NCBI GenBank assembly: GCA_903923395.1
Contig: CAIXXM010000041.1
Location: 1 to 42,307 of the forward strand
Source of the DNA: an uncultured Acidobacteriia bacterium
GTDB lineage: Bacteria > Acidobacteriota > Terriglobia > Bryobacterales > Bryobacteraceae
Direction: 5' to 3'
DNA length: 42,307 nucleotides
How positions within the stretch are numbered: the stretch's first letter is position 1; each line of letters starts with the position of its first letter. The notes under the pieces were generated by a model. That model was given only the letters and a program-made list of their open reading frames with translations. It did no database searches and was not told the origin of the DNA. A program made the translations under genes and the position numbers. This document shows, piece by piece, positions 24,995 to 34,313 of this stretch.

Positions 24995-26125
24995 TTAAGC
25001 AGCGGTTTCGGCGGAGCGGCCGTTTTGTTTGAGCATATACATGCCGGCGTCGGCGAGACGGATGAGATCGGAGGCACTGCCGACGTCCTCCGGCAGCACG
25101 GCGACGCCGCAGCTAATCCGCAAGAGAGGTTCTATTTCGACCGCCGCGCGAAGTCTGTCGATCAATTCGATGATCTCTTCGCGTTCCGGCGCGTTTTCGA
25201 TCAGGAGGACGAACTCATCTCCGCCAACGCGGGAGAGGCAAGTGTCGTTGCCGACGACGCTTCGCAGTTTGGAAGCGACGGTGCGCAGCGCAGCGTCTCC
25301 GCGTTCGTGACCGTAAGTGTCGTTGATGTGCTTGAAGTCATCGAGATCGCAGTAAATCAAGGCCAGTCGTTCATTGTTTGCGAAGGCTTTGCGTTCGGCG
25401 GCTTCGAGGTGTTCTTCGAAATGGCGGCGGTTGGGCAGATCTGTGAGGACGTCGTAATAAGCCATCCGTTCCACATTGCGCTGCAGACGCAGGTTGGCCG
25501 CCATAGAAAGTCCGAAGGCAAAGGAAGGGGCGAACAGGTTCAGAGTCACAACGCTGACATAGTCCCAAATGCCGGGCTGGGAGTTATTCCAATGCGGTCC
25601 GAAGATGCCTGCAAAGCCGCGGACATAGGCACTTAGTGCATAACCTCCGAAGGCCGCCGCAGTGGGGATATAGACCGCCCGGTCTCTGCGGGGTACCTTC
25701 AGCGCAAGTGAGGCGGTTGCAGAAAGAGCGATGGTTCCGAGAAAGAAAGCCCGCATAGCGGAGCGGACGGCTGGCGAATCGTCCACATAGAGGAACCAGC
25801 AGAATGCCGCCGCGAAGATCCCGGTCACGAGAATATACAAACGTACAGGGCGGGCGAAGCCGCGGAAGGCGCGAATGCCATCCAGCAGGAGAATGGCTCC
25901 GTTCAGGAAAAAGACATTAATCAGTAGAATTCTGGGCTTGGTGGGGTTGGCCAGGCTAAGGGAAATGACGGCAAAAGCCAGTGCCAGAGAGAGGCAGGCA
26001 ATAGAGCAACGCCGCAAACCAGAGCAGCCCTGGTTCATTTGACGCACCGATAGCAGGCCTATTCCGGCTAAGAGGAAGTTCGCGGACGCTACGGCCGTAA
26101 GCGTGTAAAGGTCCAGGTGGAGCAA
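24995..26125 (-). CDS. Membrane diguanylate cyclase (GGDEF)
   Basis: 376 residues: an N-terminal membrane sensor of about six or seven helices (1-200) and a GGDEF domain (about 215-370). The domain has D-L-P-N-R-R-H-F-E, Y-C-D-L-D-D-F-K-H-I-N-D-T-Y-G-H and the active-site R-V-G-G-D-E-F intact, so c-di-GMP synthesis is expected. The R-x-x-D product-inhibition site is not present: the equivalent stretch reads V-G-N-D. There is no EAL domain. The sensed signal is unknown. It sits between the winged-helix/TPR regulator and the M24 peptidase on the same strand. Confidence 0.93.
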   Translation of the reverse strand: MLHLDLYTLTAVASANFLLAGIGLLSVRQMNQGCSGLRRCSIACLSLALAFAVISLSLANPTKPRILLINVFFLNGAILLLDGIRAFRGFARPVRLYILVTGIFAAAFCWFLYVDDSPAVRSAMRAFFLGTIALSATASLALKVPRRDRAVYIPTAAAFGGYALSAYVRGFAGIFGPHWNNSQPGIWDYVSVVTLNLFAPSFAFGLSMAANLRLQRNVERMAYYDVLTDLPNRRHFEEHLEAAERKAFANNERLALIYCDLDDFKHINDTYGHERGDAALRTVASKLRSVVGNDTCLSRVGGDEFVLLIENAPEREEIIELIDRLRAAVEIEPLLRISCGVAVLPEDVGSASDLIRLADAGMYMLKQNGRSAETAA

Positions 26126-26205
26126 GCGAGTCCTGTTAGTACCGTAACATGTTTTTGTTATCCTGTGCGGCTACCTGTCGCGTCATAGTAATACCTCTTT
26201 CGCTA

Positions 26206-28071
26206 TCAGAAGTTCATCCGGGAGAGGATTGCTTGAAAGCGAACATCGTTGCGGAGTGGATCGAGTGAGGGATCCACTTTGGCATAAACCATGGAAGTGG
26301 AATGGTCGGCTGTCGCTTTCTCAAGCCATTGCAGTGCGTTGTCTTTATCTGCGAGTCCGACATAGACGAGGGCAAAGGCGAAGGGCGGGACATAGTGTGA
26401 GGCTGATCTTGCGGTGAGTTCGCGAAGAATGGCCTGTGCGCCCTGGCGGTCACCGGCCATGGCTTTTGCGCCGCCTAATACGCCGGATATATAAGGATCA
26501 TCGCCGGAGTCACCGACGGCGGTTTCCAGTTCCCGGATGCCGGCGGCTGTCTCATGCTTGGCCAGGTAAGCAATTCCGAGGCGGGTGCGGGCGCGCGCGA
26601 AGTGGGGGTCGAGTTCCAGCGCCTTGCGGTATTGGACGATAGCTTCGTCATAGCGGCGGTTGAAATAGAGCACCCAGCCGACATTGGTGGAGATGATGAG
26701 CGAGAGGGGGTCGAGTTCTTCGGCGCGGTGGATTTCTGCGAGAGATTCCGAGAGCCTTCCCATGGCGGCCAGATCGAGGGCATACCAGTGATGGGCGGTG
26801 GCGTAGTTCGGCTTGAGTACGATGGCGTTGCGGAACTCGCGCTCGGCGGCAGGGCCGTTCCAGTCTGTAAAGAAGGAAAGCATGCCGAGGGAGGCGTGGG
26901 GTTCGGCCAGAGTTTTGTCCAATTCGATGGCCCGGAGTGCGGCGGCCTTGGCTGCTGGTTCCGTTTTCTGGCCGGGTTCGGCGGAGAAGGAGGCCATTAA
27001 GGCGTAGGAATCTGCGAGTCCGGCATGGGCGAGTGCGTAGTTGGGATCTTCGGCGATGGCTTTTTGGAAGTAATCAATGCCGCGGCGGAGGTTCTCTTCG
27101 GTGCGCCGGTTCCAGAAGTAGCGACCGCGCATGTAGAAGTCATAGGCCTTGCTGCTGGCGGTGACGGGGGGCGCGCTCTTCTTCCTGTCTTCCGAGCGGC
27201 CGATGGAGTTGAGCACGGCACCAGCGATGCTTTCCGCCGCGGCATCCTGCAGCAGGAACATCTGGGACGGGGATTGTTCAAATTTGCCGGACCAGATGGT
27301 GGAACCGTCAGAAACGCGGAGGATTTGGACCGTGATCCGGATCAGGGTGTCAGAGGTTTGGACCTTGCCATCGAGCACCATGTCGACGCCCTGCTCTTTG
27401 CCGGCGGCGACAGGATCGAGGGCGGAGGAAGTGTATTTCATCACAGCGCTGGTGGGGCGGATGATGAGGGCTTTTTCGCCGCTGAGCCGGGTGATGAGGG
27501 CGTCCGTGATGCCGATGCCGAGGTAATCTTTGGCGGCGTCGCCGGACAGGTTTCGAAATGGCAGTACGGCGACGGATTCCGTGGAGGGGTTCCGCTGCTT
27601 CCAGAAGATGAAGGAGACCGGGAGGATGAAAAGGAGGAGCAGGAGCCAACCGGTCCAGGCGGGGAGGGTGCGGGACGCGTTGGTTATCTCCGGGGTTATC
27701 GCGGGGGGTACGACAGGAGCGGGCTGGGGCTCGGGAATTTCGCCCAAGACGCGGACCTCGCCGATGAAGCGGTAGCCGGATTTGGCGACGGTGGCGATGT
27801 AGCGGCGCTTCGCCTCTTCGTCGCCGAGCGCCTTCCGCAGGACGGAGATGGCCATGGTCAGGCTGGACTCTTCGACGATGGAATCCTTCCAGACCTGGGT
27901 GAGCAGATCATTCTTCGAGACCAGTTGACCCTGGGCCCGGACGAGGACGACGAGCGTGTCAAAGGCGCGGGGCGGCAGCGTTACGGCGGCCCCTTCGCGA
28001 GTGAGTTCGCGGTTTGTGGGGTCGAGCCGGAACGGTCCAAACTCGTACATCTCAGTTGCCTGCTTTGTCAT
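26206..28071 (-). CDS. CadC-like membrane winged-helix regulator with TPR repeats
   Basis: 621 residues. Residues about 8-105 are an OmpR/PhoB-type winged helix (F-G-P-F-R-L-D-P, L-P-P-R-A-F-D-T-L, V-A-K-S-G-Y-R-F). One membrane helix lies at about 138-158. A periplasmic FlgO/adenylate-cyclase-like domain (S-V-A-V-L-P-F-R-N-L-S-G-D) follows, then TPR-type repeats to the end (A-L-A-H-A-G-L-A-D-S-Y, Y-D-E-A-I-V-Q-Y-R-K-A-L). This architecture is very common in acidobacteria and is taken to be a one-component sensor with its DNA-binding head inside the cell. Targets are unknown; the divergent MFS gene is a candidate. Confidence 0.93.
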   Translation of the reverse strand: MTKQATEMYEFGPFRLDPTNRELTREGAAVTLPPRAFDTLVVLVRAQGQLVSKNDLLTQVWKDSIVEESSLTMAISVLRKALGDEEAKRRYIATVAKSGYRFIGEVRVLGEIPEPQPAPVVPPAITPEITNASRTLPAWTGWLLLLLFILPVSFIFWKQRNPSTESVAVLPFRNLSGDAAKDYLGIGITDALITRLSGEKALIIRPTSAVMKYTSSALDPVAAGKEQGVDMVLDGKVQTSDTLIRITVQILRVSDGSTIWSGKFEQSPSQMFLLQDAAAESIAGAVLNSIGRSEDRKKSAPPVTASSKAYDFYMRGRYFWNRRTEENLRRGIDYFQKAIAEDPNYALAHAGLADSYALMASFSAEPGQKTEPAAKAAALRAIELDKTLAEPHASLGMLSFFTDWNGPAAEREFRNAIVLKPNYATAHHWYALDLAAMGRLSESLAEIHRAEELDPLSLIISTNVGWVLYFNRRYDEAIVQYRKALELDPHFARARTRLGIAYLAKHETAAGIRELETAVGDSGDDPYISGVLGGAKAMAGDRQGAQAILRELTARSASHYVPPFAFALVYVGLADKDNALQWLEKATADHSTSMVYAKVDPSLDPLRNDVRFQAILSRMNF

Positions 28072-28143
28072 GCCACCCGGGGCGAAATCGGTAACGGTAT
28101 TGTATCGCGTTTGGAAACTACTGATTCCGCAAAGGAATTAGAG

Positions 28144-28158
28144 AAACTTTAGAAGTTT
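28144..28158. promoter_or_regulatory. Possible operator in the divergent regulator/MFS intergenic region
   Basis: A short inverted repeat, AAACTT-TAG-AAGTTT, lies between the divergent starts at 28071 and 28179, about 20 bases before the MFS start. It could be an operator for the winged-helix regulator or chance. Confidence 0.3.
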
Positions 28159-28178
28159 TTAGAGCGCCTAGAGTACCT

Positions 28179-29432
28179 GTGCCAGAGAATCCAAATACAC
28201 TCCATAAACAAATGCTTGTCGAAACGGGATTGACAAACAGTCCGAAGAGGTCGGGAAGGACTGCAGCATTCGTTGCGGGAACTCTCGGCTGGACCATCGA
28301 CGCATTCGATTTCTTCCTTGTGGTCTTTTGCCTGACGGCGCTGGGGCGGGATTTTCACAAGGTGGATTCCACGGTTTCGCTGGCGATTGTGACGACGCTG
28401 TCGTGCCGTCCGGTGGGTGGATTCCTCTTTGGATTGCTGGCGGACCGGTATGGGCGGAAGATGCCGCTGGTCTGCAACCTTCTTCTTTGCGCGGTGGTGC
28501 AGTGCCTGTCTGGCTTGGCTACGGACTTCACATTGTTCCTGGCGTCGCGGGCGCTGTTCGGTGTGGTGATGGGCGGGCAGTGGGGTGTGGGGGCATCGCT
28601 GGCGATGGAAAAGGTGTCGGCGAACCGGCGCGGGTTGTTCTCCGGGATTTTGCAGCAGGGGTACGCGGTGGGGTATTTGCTGGCGGCGCTGGCCTATTTT
28701 CTGTTGTTCGACAAATTCGGCTGGCGGCCGCTGTTCTTCCTGGCTGCGATTCCGGCCTTACTGGCGGCTGTGTTTGTAGCGACGCAAGTGGAAGAGTCAG
28801 AGGTATGGAAGCAGACCCGCCATGAGACCTGGCAGGGATTGCGGATGGCGCTGTTTGCGAACTGGAAGCTCTTCCTTTATATGACTCTTTTCGCCATGAC
28901 CATGCACATGGTGGCACACGGGTCACAGGACATGTATCCGACCTTTCTGGAGCGGCAATGGGGGTTCAAGACCGGCCAGAGGGCGGCGCTGACTGCGTTC
29001 TCCATGGTGGGGGCGATTGTTGGCGGGACGCTGGGCGGCTTGCTGTCTGACCGCTTTGGGCGGCGGCGCTCTATTGTAGTGGCGCTGGGGCTGGGGATTT
29101 TGGTGATCCCGATCTGGGCGTTTGCGCCCGCGCTGCCGTTGCTGGTGACGGGGGCGTTTCTGATCCAGTTCTGCATTCAGGGAGCGTGGGGTGTGGTTCC
29201 GGCGCAACTGACGGAGCTTTCCCCGGATTCCGTGCGCGGGTTTTTGCCGGGTTTTGGAAATCAATGCGGGGTGGTGCTGGCGAGCGTGGTGGTTTACCTG
29301 GAGACGCTGCTGGCGCATGAGACGAGTTACGCCGTAGCGATGGCCTCCACGGCTGGCGCTGTCATGGCGATGGCGATTGGGATGACCCTGCTGGGCAGGG
29401 AACGGAAATCAGTACATTTTGGAACCGCCTGA
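28179..29432 (+). CDS. MFS transporter (metabolite:H+ symporter type)
   Basis: 417 residues, about twelve membrane segments. The start is a GTG at 28179, and an ATG at 28212 is an alternative. Features are the substrate-region W-T-I-D-A-F-D-F-F, the loop-2/3 motif G-L-L-A-D-R-Y-G-R-K and the second-half copy G-L-L-S-D-R-F-G-R-R. The pattern fits the sialate/shikimate-type symporter branch (MHS-like) more than drug exporters. The substrate is a small organic acid or sugar acid by family, not by direct evidence. Divergent from the winged-helix/TPR regulator. Confidence 0.88.
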   Translation: MPENPNTLHKQMLVETGLTNSPKRSGRTAAFVAGTLGWTIDAFDFFLVVFCLTALGRDFHKVDSTVSLAIVTTLSCRPVGGFLFGLLADRYGRKMPLVCNLLLCAVVQCLSGLATDFTLFLASRALFGVVMGGQWGVGASLAMEKVSANRRGLFSGILQQGYAVGYLLAALAYFLLFDKFGWRPLFFLAAIPALLAAVFVATQVEESEVWKQTRHETWQGLRMALFANWKLFLYMTLFAMTMHMVAHGSQDMYPTFLERQWGFKTGQRAALTAFSMVGAIVGGTLGGLLSDRFGRRRSIVVALGLGILVIPIWAFAPALPLLVTGAFLIQFCIQGAWGVVPAQLTELSPDSVRGFLPGFGNQCGVVLASVVVYLETLLAHETSYAVAMASTAGAVMAMAIGMTLLGRERKSVHFGTA

Positions 29433-29460
29433 CAAGGCACACGAAGGATTGGACCACGTT

Positions 29461-32400
29461 ATGTCGAGATGTTTGAAGCAAGTGTTTCTACTGGCACTGG
29501 CTGCGGGAAGTCTCTTCGCGCAGACCAGCGGCACCATTACGGGCACCGTAACGGATAGCAGCAAAGCAGTCATTCCGGGCGCGAAAGTCACGGCGCTGAA
29601 CAAGACGATTGAGGAACGGCGCGAGACGAAGACGGATGCGCGGGGTGTCTACAGCTTTCCGCTGCTGACGCCGGGCACGTATGAAATCACGTTTGAGGCT
29701 CCGGGGATGGGTCCGCTGGCTGAGACGGCGGAATTGCATGTGACGGAGCGTATCGCCGTGGATGCGGTGCTGAAGCCGGCGGCGGTGGGGGCGAAGATCG
29801 AAGTGACGGCGTCGGCGACGGTGCTGCAGACGGAATCTTCGGCGACAGGCCGGGTGGTGGATGGGTCGGCGGTGCGGGAGCTGCCGCTTTCGACGAGGAA
29901 CTTCACGCAGTTGCTGACGTTGTCACCGGGCAGTTCGTCGGCATTGAACAATGCGGCGGCTTTGGGCCGGGGAACGCAGACGATTTCTTCGGGCGGTGCG
30001 CGGACGACGTCCAACGCGATCACTATTGATGGTGTGGACGCGATGAACATCCACACGAACAGCGCTTCAGATAATGGCGTGGGCTCGAACGGAATTCTGG
30101 TGCCATCACCGGAAGCGATTCAGGAGTTCAAGGTCCAAACCAGCTTGTATGACGCGCAGAGCGGGCGTAGTGGAGGTGCGAATATCTCACTGCTCACGCG
30201 GTCGGGTTCGAATTCCATCCACGGGTCTATGTTTGAGTTTTTCCGAAATACGGACATGAATGCCAATAGCTTCTTCTTCAATGCGACGGGGCAGAAGCGT
30301 CCAGAGCTGAACCAGAACCAGTATGGCGGCACGATTGGCGGACCGGTGCGGAAGAACAAGACGTTCGTGTTCCTGTCCTATCAGGGAACGAGACAGATCA
30401 ATGGACTTTCGGGCGCAACGTCTTTGAGTCTGCCGTTGATTCCGCAGGACCGTTCCGCGGCTTCGCTGGGCAAGGTGTTCGCGGGGGCCAAGGTATCGAA
30501 AGGCGGCACGACGCTGCTGGCGGATGGCTCAAATATCAGCCCTGTGGCACTTGCCCTGCTGAACCTGAAGTTTGCCGATGGTACTTATGTGATTCCCTCG
30601 CCGCAGATCAATGCGACGGGAGTTAATTACGCGGTGGCGACTCCGGCCACTTACAACGATGACCAGGGCATTCTCAACATTGACCATAACTTCACGGAGG
30701 CCAACCATCTTAGCTTCAAGATGATGATGTCGGACCAGCCGACTTACAAGCCCTTCGGCACGGCCAACGTTCCGGGCTTCGGCACAACGCAGGATTTCAA
30801 GGGCCGCTTATTTAGCCTGATTGATACGCACATTCTCACTTCTTCGCTGGTGAATGAAGCGCGCTTTGGTGTGTCGCGGGTGCTGGGTGTGGTGAATCCA
30901 CAGAGCACGGTGACCTTGAAGAGTATCGGGATGAACCGGTTCAATTCCTCAGAGTATCCGGACATTCCTTCGATCTCCGTCACTGGTGCCTTTGCGGTTG
31001 GTTATGACGTGAATGGTGATCAAGGGGTGTTTCCGACGACCTGGCATTACAGCGATACGCTGAGCTGGATCAAAGGGGCGCACCAGTTGAAGTTCGGCTA
31101 TGAAGGCCGGCGCTATGACGATAACTACTACAGCCGGAACCGGTACCGGGGTTCGCTGTCGATCCCCTCGTTTGGTGACTTTCTCATTGGGCGGGCGGGA
31201 ACGGCGACATCCGCGGGCGGCAACGGCAGTGGATACAGCAATATCACGACCTCCAGCGTGGCCAGCGGGATTCCGGATGGAGCGGACCGGATTACGGATG
31301 CCGGGTTGTTTGTGCAGGATGACTGGAAGGTAACGTCGCGGCTGACGTTAAATCTTGGTGTGCGCTGGGATTATCTGGGCTGGCCGGTGGATCAATTCGG
31401 ACGCCGGGGTAACTTCGACTATACGCTGTATCAGGCACCGCCGGCAGGAGGGAGCACGTCGGCCGGTTTTGTGCAATCCAGCACTGCGAAAGTGCCGCTT
31501 GCCGGACTGCCGAAGGTGGACCCGCAGTTTACGCATAACTCGCCGGACAAGAACTTCGCGCCACGGGTTGGCTTTGCTTACCGGGCGACGAACAAACTTG
31601 TTGTGCGCGGCGGATACGGGATCTTCTTCGACCGGCTTTCGAACCAGTTGGGATTACTTACCTCGCAATCGGCTCCGAACTATCTTCGGACAGATTTGAC
31701 GGGTACGGCGAATATCGCGGCGACGTTGCAGGATCCCTTCCCGAATCTGCCGCTGCAGAGACAGTATCCGGTGCTGCCGTTGCTGTATGCGCCTCCGTAT
31801 ACGAACGATCATCCGGCATTGGGGCTGAATTCAATGGACCCCAATCTGAAGACGCCTTATATCCAGCAATGGGGAGTGAACTTCCAGTACGAGATCCTGC
31901 GGGATACGCTGCTGGAAGTGGGTTACTCCGGCAGCAAGGGAACGAATCTACCGGACCGGCGCGCGATCAATCAGGCCGTGCTGGCGAGTCCGACGGCACC
32001 GGTGAACGGGGAAACCACGAACACCTCGGCGAACACGTCTTTGCGCGTGCCTTACGTGGGCTTCTCGCCGTCAGGGTTGCTGGCGGAAGAGACCGCGGCG
32101 GACTCACGTTATAACTCGATGCAGATGAGCGTGACGCGTCGGATGAGCAAGGGTATCCGGTTCCTGTTCTCCTATACTTTCGCGCGGTCGATTGATGATA
32201 CTTCCGGCGGGTCAACGAGTATCTTCAGCGAAATTACCGGTGATGAATCAAAGATCTGGACGAGCAAGGGTGTTTCCGATTTTGACCGGAAGCACAGGTT
32301 CATCTTCAACTATGGCTGGGAGATTCCGACACCGAAGACAGGGTGGGCGGCTTCGGCAGTGGGGAAGCGCCTGATTCAGGGCTGGATGTTATCGGGCATT

Positions 32401-32835
32401 GCGGTTTACCAGACGGGAACCGCTTTCTCCATCAATGACAGCGGCGGCGGTGCATTCTATGGAACGTCCGGCAGCAGGGCGAACTGGGCTGCCGGTGCGA
32501 CCCAGGCTTCCACGATTGAGACAGGTTCCACGGAGAGCCGGTTGACGCAGTACTTCAATACAGCGGCGTTCGCGCGGGCCGGGAATTTCTTCGGGAACGT
32601 GGGGCGGAATACGATGCGCGGACCGTCGCAGCGCAACCTGGATCTGTCACTCAACAAGCAGATCGCGGTAACAGAGCGCTTCCGGGCGGAATTCCGCAGT
32701 GAGTTCTTTAACGTTCTCAATGTAGTGAACTTCGCGGACCCGAGCGGTGCGATTACTTCGGCGAACTTCGGCGCGATCACGGCGACAACGGGCAACCCGC
32801 GGGTATTGCAACTGGCATTGAAGCTGTTGTTCTGA
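29461..32835 (+). CDS. Oar-like TonB-dependent outer-membrane receptor
   Basis: 1124 residues from the ATG at 29461; a TTG upstream would overlap the MFS gene. It has a signal peptide (about 1-20), then a carboxypeptidase-regulatory-like domain (S-G-T-I-T-G-T-V-T-D-S-S-K-A-V-I-P-G), a plug domain (I-T-I-D-G-V-D-A-M-N, F-K-V-Q-T-S) and a long beta-barrel ending A-L-K-L-L-F with the terminal Phe of outer-membrane barrels. Such Oar-type receptors import or export large substrates in acidobacteria. Energy would come from a TonB such as the one at 12247-12996. Confidence 0.94.
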   Translation: MSRCLKQVFLLALAAGSLFAQTSGTITGTVTDSSKAVIPGAKVTALNKTIEERRETKTDARGVYSFPLLTPGTYEITFEAPGMGPLAETAELHVTERIAVDAVLKPAAVGAKIEVTASATVLQTESSATGRVVDGSAVRELPLSTRNFTQLLTLSPGSSSALNNAAALGRGTQTISSGGARTTSNAITIDGVDAMNIHTNSASDNGVGSNGILVPSPEAIQEFKVQTSLYDAQSGRSGGANISLLTRSGSNSIHGSMFEFFRNTDMNANSFFFNATGQKRPELNQNQYGGTIGGPVRKNKTFVFLSYQGTRQINGLSGATSLSLPLIPQDRSAASLGKVFAGAKVSKGGTTLLADGSNISPVALALLNLKFADGTYVIPSPQINATGVNYAVATPATYNDDQGILNIDHNFTEANHLSFKMMMSDQPTYKPFGTANVPGFGTTQDFKGRLFSLIDTHILTSSLVNEARFGVSRVLGVVNPQSTVTLKSIGMNRFNSSEYPDIPSISVTGAFAVGYDVNGDQGVFPTTWHYSDTLSWIKGAHQLKFGYEGRRYDDNYYSRNRYRGSLSIPSFGDFLIGRAGTATSAGGNGSGYSNITTSSVASGIPDGADRITDAGLFVQDDWKVTSRLTLNLGVRWDYLGWPVDQFGRRGNFDYTLYQAPPAGGSTSAGFVQSSTAKVPLAGLPKVDPQFTHNSPDKNFAPRVGFAYRATNKLVVRGGYGIFFDRLSNQLGLLTSQSAPNYLRTDLTGTANIAATLQDPFPNLPLQRQYPVLPLLYAPPYTNDHPALGLNSMDPNLKTPYIQQWGVNFQYEILRDTLLEVGYSGSKGTNLPDRRAINQAVLASPTAPVNGETTNTSANTSLRVPYVGFSPSGLLAEETAADSRYNSMQMSVTRRMSKGIRFLFSYTFARSIDDTSGGSTSIFSEITGDESKIWTSKGVSDFDRKHRFIFNYGWEIPTPKTGWAASAVGKRLIQGWMLSGIAVYQTGTAFSINDSGGGAFYGTSGSRANWAAGATQASTIETGSTESRLTQYFNTAAFARAGNFFGNVGRNTMRGPSQRNLDLSLNKQIAVTERFRAEFRSEFFNVLNVVNFADPSGAITSANFGAITATTGNPRVLQLALKLLF

Positions 32836-32880
32836 GGACGACGCTTTTTACAGCGAATTAACAACTTGGCGACTAAAGAC

Positions 32881-32938
32881 GGCGCTGCTTTGGCGAACAT
32901 GGTCCTAACGATCATGAATACCAAACAGCGCCTTTTTT
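32881..32938 (+). promoter_or_regulatory. Terminator/attenuator-like hairpin enclosing a gene start
   Basis: GGCGCTG (32881-32887) pairs with CAGCGCC (32926-32932), continued inward by TTTGG with CCAAA after one bulged C. Six T follow at 32933-32938. The loop holds both candidate ATGs (32899, 32914) of the next gene. It may be the terminator of the receptor gene, which ends 45 bases upstream, an attenuator, or a translation control. Confidence 0.5.
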
Positions 32939-34260
32939 CAGCAGGGTTACTGGCGTCGGCCGCGATGGTGCCGATGCTGCTTTCCGCACACAGTTACGGG
33001 CCGCCTCCGGGTGTGTCAGCCGCCCCGGGCGATAACCCGATCGCTTGCACACAGTGTCACGGGGGCACGCCGCTCAACGGTGGTGGCGGGAAAGTAGAGA
33101 TCCTGCTGCCGGGGGATGCCACTTATATCCCCGGTATCCGGCAACATATTCAGGTCAGGATTACGGATGATCCGCAGCGCCGCTGGGGATTTCAGGTTTC
33201 TCCGCGGCTGGCGAAGGACCCGGCAAATCTGGCGGCGGGCACACTCATCCCCACGCCGGGCGTGACGCAACTCTATTGCAGCAATTACACGCCGACGAGC
33301 ACGGGTACGCCGCTGCCCTGTCCGACTGGCGCGATTCAGTTCCTATCTCATGTGGCTGCGGGAACCAAAGCGGGCACGGCCGGCCCTGCGATTCTGGAGT
33401 TCGACTGGATGCCGCCAGATACGGATTCCGGTAATGTGACGATCTATGTGGCGGCGAATGCGGCGAATAACAATAGCAGTTCGAGCGGCGACCACATTTA
33501 CACGACGAATGTTACGTTGACGCCGGCCAAGCCGCAGACTCCTGTGGTGCAACCCGGGAGTATTGTGAGTGCGGCGAGCTTCAAGGCAGGAGCGGCTTCG
33601 ACGAACAGCTGGCTGACGGTTTACGGGAGTAACTTGGGACCGTATACGCGAACCTGGCGGGCGGATGAAATCAAGAATGGTGCGTTGCCGACTTCGCTGG
33701 ACGGTGTATCTGTGACGGTAAATGGCAAGCCTGCTTACGTGGAGTTTGTGAGTCCGGGGCAGGTGAACTTTCTGACACCGGATGATACGTCTACGGGGCC
33801 AGTGCAAGTGCAGGTCACTACGGCGGGCGGGGCGGCTTCTCCCGTGACGGTTACTCTGCAGGCAGCGGCGCCGGCCTTCTTCACCTTTGATGGCAAGTAT
33901 GTGGCTGCGACGCATGTGGATGGAACGCTGGCAGCGGCGCCGGGCTTCTTCGGGAGTCCTACGGTGGCGGCGAAGCGCGGGGAGACGATTGTTCTCTATG
34001 GAACGGGCTTCGGGGCCACGAATCCGGTGGCGTCTGCTGGAAATCTGGTCAGCCAGGTTTCGCCCTGTGTGAACTCTCCGGTGATTACAATCGGCGGCGT
34101 GCAGGCCACGGTTTCCTTTGCCGGGCTGATTCCAGGCAATGCGGGTCTGTATCAGTTCAACGTTGTGGTGCCTGCCACTGCGGGACTTGGCGATCAGACG
34201 GTGACGGCGCTGCTGGGCGGGGTGACCAGTCCGGCTGACGTGATCAATATCGGTAATTAG
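32914..34260 (+). CDS. Secreted protein with one CxxCH motif and a C-terminal TIGR03437-type domain
   Basis: 448 residues from the ATG at 32914, which gives a normal signal peptide (1-25, ending L-L-S-A); 32899 is an alternative. A cytochrome-like C-T-Q-C-H sits at about residues 45-49, followed by a beta-rich domain of the choice-of-anchor V/Reeler-like type (about 50-200). The C-terminal half (about 215-448) opens G-S-I-V-S-A-A-S-F and contains W-L-T-V-Y-G-S-N-L-G, A-Y-V-E-F-V-S-P-G-Q-V-N-F and G-F-G-A-T-N-P, the TIGR03437 pattern enriched in Solibacter. Only one heme site is present. Function unknown; extracellular. Confidence 0.88.
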   Translation: MNTKQRLFSAGLLASAAMVPMLLSAHSYGPPPGVSAAPGDNPIACTQCHGGTPLNGGGGKVEILLPGDATYIPGIRQHIQVRITDDPQRRWGFQVSPRLAKDPANLAAGTLIPTPGVTQLYCSNYTPTSTGTPLPCPTGAIQFLSHVAAGTKAGTAGPAILEFDWMPPDTDSGNVTIYVAANAANNNSSSSGDHIYTTNVTLTPAKPQTPVVQPGSIVSAASFKAGAASTNSWLTVYGSNLGPYTRTWRADEIKNGALPTSLDGVSVTVNGKPAYVEFVSPGQVNFLTPDDTSTGPVQVQVTTAGGAASPVTVTLQAAAPAFFTFDGKYVAATHVDGTLAAAPGFFGSPTVAAKRGETIVLYGTGFGATNPVASAGNLVSQVSPCVNSPVITIGGVQATVSFAGLIPGNAGLYQFNVVVPATAGLGDQTVTALLGGVTSPADVINIGN

Positions 34261-34272
34261 CGCTTTCGTTTG

Positions 34273-34313
34273 AGCAGCAACGGCAATAGGATGTAGGGTA
34301 TGCCGTTGCTGCT
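34273..34313 (+). promoter_or_regulatory. 13-bp hairpin burying the slipin start codon
   Basis: AGCAGCAACGGCA (34273-34285) is the exact reverse complement of TGCCGTTGCTGCT (34301-34313). The 15-base loop carries the purine-rich AGGATGTAGGG, and the ATG at 34300-34302 lies at the loop/stem junction. No T-run follows, so this is not an ordinary terminator. Confidence 0.6.

Noticed and set aside
24431-25636. Long plus-strand open frame across the M24 and GGDEF genes
   Set aside because: It spans the ends of two clear genes on the other strand; its Gly/Ala-rich sequence fits a shadow.
27025-28152. Long plus-strand open frame opposite the winged-helix/TPR regulator
   Set aside because: Antisense to a gene with clear domains; no ribosome-binding site or family.
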